Shown: positions 61,512 to 64,000 of the stretch, piece by piece
Numbering within the stretch: the first letter of the stretch is position 1
Layout of the letters: each line of letters opens with the position of its first letter
From: Dechloromonas sp. A34
GTDB taxonomy: Bacteria; Pseudomonadota; Gammaproteobacteria; Burkholderiales; Rhodocyclaceae
Assembly (NCBI RefSeq): GCF_026261605.1
Contig: NZ_CP102486.1
Location: 2,976,001-3,040,000, forward strand
Direction: 5' to 3'
DNA length: 64,000 nt
The notes under the pieces: model-generated
Told to the model about the DNA's origin: nothing
The model's input: the letters and a program-made list of their open reading frames with translations, nothing else
Database searches by the model: none
Program-made: the position numbers and the translations under genes

Positions 61512-64000
61512 ATGACCAGGTTTTCAGCCCTTTTCCGCCGAATCGACGCGTTCTGGCCGAGCGCTTCGCTACGCACCTATCTGGTCGCCATGATCCTGCT
61601 GGCGACGCTGCCGATTGGCCTGTTGATGGGCTACTGGATCTTCACCGATCTCCAGGGGGACCAGCAGCGCATAAAGCTGGAGTTGCAGCAGTCGGCCAAT
61701 TCCCTGGGCCAAATCGTCGAACGCGAGTTGGTTTCGTCGTTCGATGCCCTGACCATTCTCGCCGGCACGGATGCCATCCGGACCCACAACATCGTCGCTT
61801 TCGAAAAGACACTGCGCAGCACCCGCGCGCAGTTGCATCCGAACTGGCTCAGCGCCTACCTGCTCGACGAGCGGGGCAATCTGCTGTTCGACACCAGCTC
61901 GCAAAAACCGACCGGACGGTCGCGGCCCTCCGCCCCGCCGGCGGACGGCGCGAACAAACCGGCAGTTGGCAAGCCGGCACCGCTTGTCGATCATCGTCCG
62001 GACAAGGGCACCGTCGTCATCGAAGTTCCGGTGCTGGTCGATGGCAAGCTGCGCTACCGCCTCGGCGCCTGGATCGCTGCCACCGTCTGGCAGGACTTGC
62101 TGTACAAGGCCGGGACTCCGGCCGGTGCGGTGGCCGGAGTCTATGACCGGGAACACCGCCTGATTGCCCGAACCACGGCGCCGGCGGCATTTGTCGACGA
62201 TACCCTGCCGCCAATGCTGGTCGGCTCGATCGGCAACGCTGCCGCGGGACTCCACCGGACCCAGCGCAGCGCGCAGATCGCCACCTACGATGCCTGGAAA
62301 ACCATCGCCGTGGCCGGCTGGGTGGTCGATGTCGGAATGCCGGCCGGGCCGTTCGACGCCCGCCACAAGCGGGCGATCGTCCTGGCGCTGACGACCGGCT
62401 TGGCCTGCCTGGTCCTCGGCGTGGTCCTGGCCCTGCTGATGGCCCGCCGGCTGACCCATCCGCTCGATCAGCTGGCAACCGACCCCCGCAGCCAGGCCGG
62501 CAAGCGGATCGTGATCCGTGAGGTGGCGCAGTTGCGCGACGCCCTGGTCGCAGCCAAGGATCAGGAGGAAACCGTTCAAGCCCGCTTGAAAGCCAAGCGC
62601 GATCTGCTGCAACGCAAGGCCGACGAGTTCGAAACCCTGTTCGAAAGCAGCCCGATCGGCCTGGCCTTTGCCCAGGACCAGGCCTGCCGCGAGGTGCTAC
62701 ACAACGCCGCAATGAATGTGCTGATCGGCCCGCCGACGGCGCCGACGGCCCGCTTCCATCAAGGCCGGCAGGGCCGCCTGGAAGACGACAAGCAGCCGCT
62801 GCAGCGGGCCGCGGCGCGCGGCGAGTCGGTCCGCGGCCTCGAACTGGAACTGGTCAGCGAAGGCCAGGAACCCCGCTACGTACTGGTCAGCGCGGTGCCT
62901 CTATGCGACAACAACGGCCTGCCACGCGGCGCCCTCAGCGCCGTGGTCGACATCACCGTGCGCAAGCGGACCGAAGCTCATCTCGCCAGTGCCGAGAAAA
63001 ATCTCCGCGAAAGCCAGCGCCTGATCGAACTGGCTCAGGAGGCCGGCCATCTCGGCTTCTTCCACTATCGCTTCGAAACCGACACGATGGCATGGACGCC
63101 GGGCCTCGCCCGCCTGTTCGGTATGGCGGCGGTGGCCAGGGAAAGCACCCTCGGCGATTTTCTGGTCAGCGTCGTCGACGGCCATCGCGAACGCATCGAA
63201 GCCGCGTTGCGCCGTGGCTGCGCCGACGAGCAGGACGAAGAGACGCTGGAATTCCCGATCCGGCTGCCCGACGGCACCGAACGCTGGCTGTCCTGCCGCA
63301 TCATGACCAATTACGGCGACCATGGCCGGCCGCTGCAGATAACCGGCGTCAGCCTCGATATCAGCGACCAGAAAGAGGCGGAGCGCGGCCGGGCGGCGCT
63401 GATCCAGCGCGAACATGCGGCGCGCCTCGAAGCCGAGGCGGCGAACCGGGCCAAGGACGAATTTCTCGCCATGCTCGGCCATGAATTGCGCAATCCGCTG
63501 TCGGCGATTGCCGCGGCCATCGAGGTATTGAACCGGGTCGATCCCGGCGCCGACAATGCGACCAGCGCGCGCGCCGTGATCCTCCGCCAGACCCGTCATC
63601 TGGCTCGCCTGATGGACGATCTGCTCGATGTCGGCCGGGTCATCGCCGGCAAGATCCTGCTTGCCCGCCAGCCGCTCAACCTCGTGCCGCTGGTCGAACG
63701 GCTGGTGGCGACCATGCGCCTGACCGGCGTCGCCGACCGCCACCAGTTGTACGTCGCGCTCGACGAGGTGTGGATCGACGCCGACGCGACGCGCATCGAA
63801 CAGGTCGTTAACAACCTGCTGACCAATGCCCTGAAATACACACCGGCCGGCGGACGCATCGACGTCAGGGTCGCCAGCGAGGGGACGCAGGCAGTACTCG
63901 AAGTCAGCGATACCGGGGTCGGCATCCACCCGACGCTGCTGCCCAAGGTCTTCGACCTCTTCGTCCAGGCCGAGCGCACCCTCGACCGGCGCGCCGGCGG
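61512..64000 (+). CDS. Sensor histidine kinase with Cache-like and PAS domains (cut by the window end)
   Basis: At least 829 residues, no stop before the window edge. TM1 at about 20-42 (LRTYLVAMILLATLPIGLLM) and TM2 at about 285-308 (LALTTGLACLVLGVVLALLM) enclose a periplasmic Cache-like sensor, followed by a short HAMP-like segment, two PAS segments (FETLFESSPIGLAFAQD; LAQEAGHLGFFHYRFETDTM) and a histidine kinase: phospho-His in FLAMLGHELRNPLSAIAAAI, N box EQVVNNLLTNALKYTP and G1 box DTGVGI. It probably continues as a hybrid kinase or ends soon after. Its signal is unknown. It is transcribed away from the glycogen operon. Confidence 0.9.
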   Translation, partial: MTRFSALFRRIDAFWPSASLRTYLVAMILLATLPIGLLMGYWIFTDLQGDQQRIKLELQQSANSLGQIVERELVSSFDALTILAGTDAIRTHNIVAFEKTLRSTRAQLHPNWLSAYLLDERGNLLFDTSSQKPTGRSRPSAPPADGANKPAVGKPAPLVDHRPDKGTVVIEVPVLVDGKLRYRLGAWIAATVWQDLLYKAGTPAGAVAGVYDREHRLIARTTAPAAFVDDTLPPMLVGSIGNAAAGLHRTQRSAQIATYDAWKTIAVAGWVVDVGMPAGPFDARHKRAIVLALTTGLACLVLGVVLALLMARRLTHPLDQLATDPRSQAGKRIVIREVAQLRDALVAAKDQEETVQARLKAKRDLLQRKADEFETLFESSPIGLAFAQDQACREVLHNAAMNVLIGPPTAPTARFHQGRQGRLEDDKQPLQRAAARGESVRGLELELVSEGQEPRYVLVSAVPLCDNNGLPRGALSAVVDITVRKRTEAHLASAEKNLRESQRLIELAQEAGHLGFFHYRFETDTMAWTPGLARLFGMAAVARESTLGDFLVSVVDGHRERIEAALRRGCADEQDEETLEFPIRLPDGTERWLSCRIMTNYGDHGRPLQITGVSLDISDQKEAERGRAALIQREHAARLEAEAANRAKDEFLAMLGHELRNPLSAIAAAIEVLNRVDPGADNATSARAVILRQTRHLARLMDDLLDVGRVIAGKILLARQPLNLVPLVERLVATMRLTGVADRHQLYVALDEVWIDADATRIEQVVNNLLTNALKYTPAGGRIDVRVASEGTQAVLEVSDTGVGIHPTLLPKVFDLFVQAERTLDRRAG

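Overview
The window looks like a GC-rich betaproteobacterial chromosome, most likely from the Rhodocyclales. That is an inference from the phasin gene, the dense c-di-GMP signalling, the cyclic-glucan-synthase-like protein, the GlgE/TreYZ glycogen-trehalose gene set and a Neisseria-like dif site. The reconstructed chromosomal dif places the window at the replication terminus.

Layout. (1) 1-16.8 kb: c-di-GMP and stress genes. These are a Crp-PAS-GGDEF fusion, a phasin with its terminator, a duplicated-repeat protein, a membrane PAS-GGDEF-EAL protein, a reverse-strand operon (small protein, double-domain KaiC, GGDEF-EAL), a block of small stress proteins (PF04120 permease, DUF1328, DUF3309, YqjD/ElaB, CsbD, a zinc mini-protein, an EncFtn-type ferritin) and a REC-PAS-GGDEF-EAL gene with a frameshift. 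(2) 17-25.7 kb: one very large NdvB-like cyclic beta-glucan synthase gene (GT84 plus GH94) with two frameshifts. (3) 26-27 kb: an endonuclease/exonuclease/phosphatase-family protein in a more AT-rich patch. (4) 27.06-36.58 kb: a 9,506-bp prophage inserted at dif, with a P2 gpA-like HUH replication protein, an M15 endolysin, a duplicated two-gene structural module, an HU-like protein and small membrane proteins. It has no visible terminase, portal, packaging ATPase or Zot. (5) 36.6-41.2 kb: a short EAL protein, an AsmA-family protein and a cyclopropane-fatty-acid-synthase-like methyltransferase. (6) 41.4-60.8 kb, reverse strand: one long, tightly coupled glycogen/trehalose operon (YbeL-like, glgB, glgE, treS-maltokinase, a TM-helix channel-like protein, glgX, treZ, malQ-treY fusion, a GH100/amylo-glucosidase-like protein). 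(7) 61.5 kb to the end: a sensor histidine kinase cut by the window edge.

The most striking feature is the prophage. Its attachment core lies inside a reverse-strand helix-turn-helix gene. In the excised circle the two prophage ends join in frame, giving a protein of about 220 residues. Integration at dif cuts this gene and replaces its C-terminal 126 residues with about 60 host-encoded ones. This is the geometry of integration-dependent repressor switches known from some mycobacteriophages, but here it is built on XerCD/dif and a very small, apparently tailless phage.

Two further points deserve attention. Homologous short ORFs (37 and 28 codons, both starting MSRKQGPR) fill the glgX-treZ and glgB-glgE junctions with overlapping start and stop codons at both ends. 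Six apparent frameshifts in four long genes can each be repaired by one extra C/G in a GC-rich run, so they may be consensus errors rather than real lesions.
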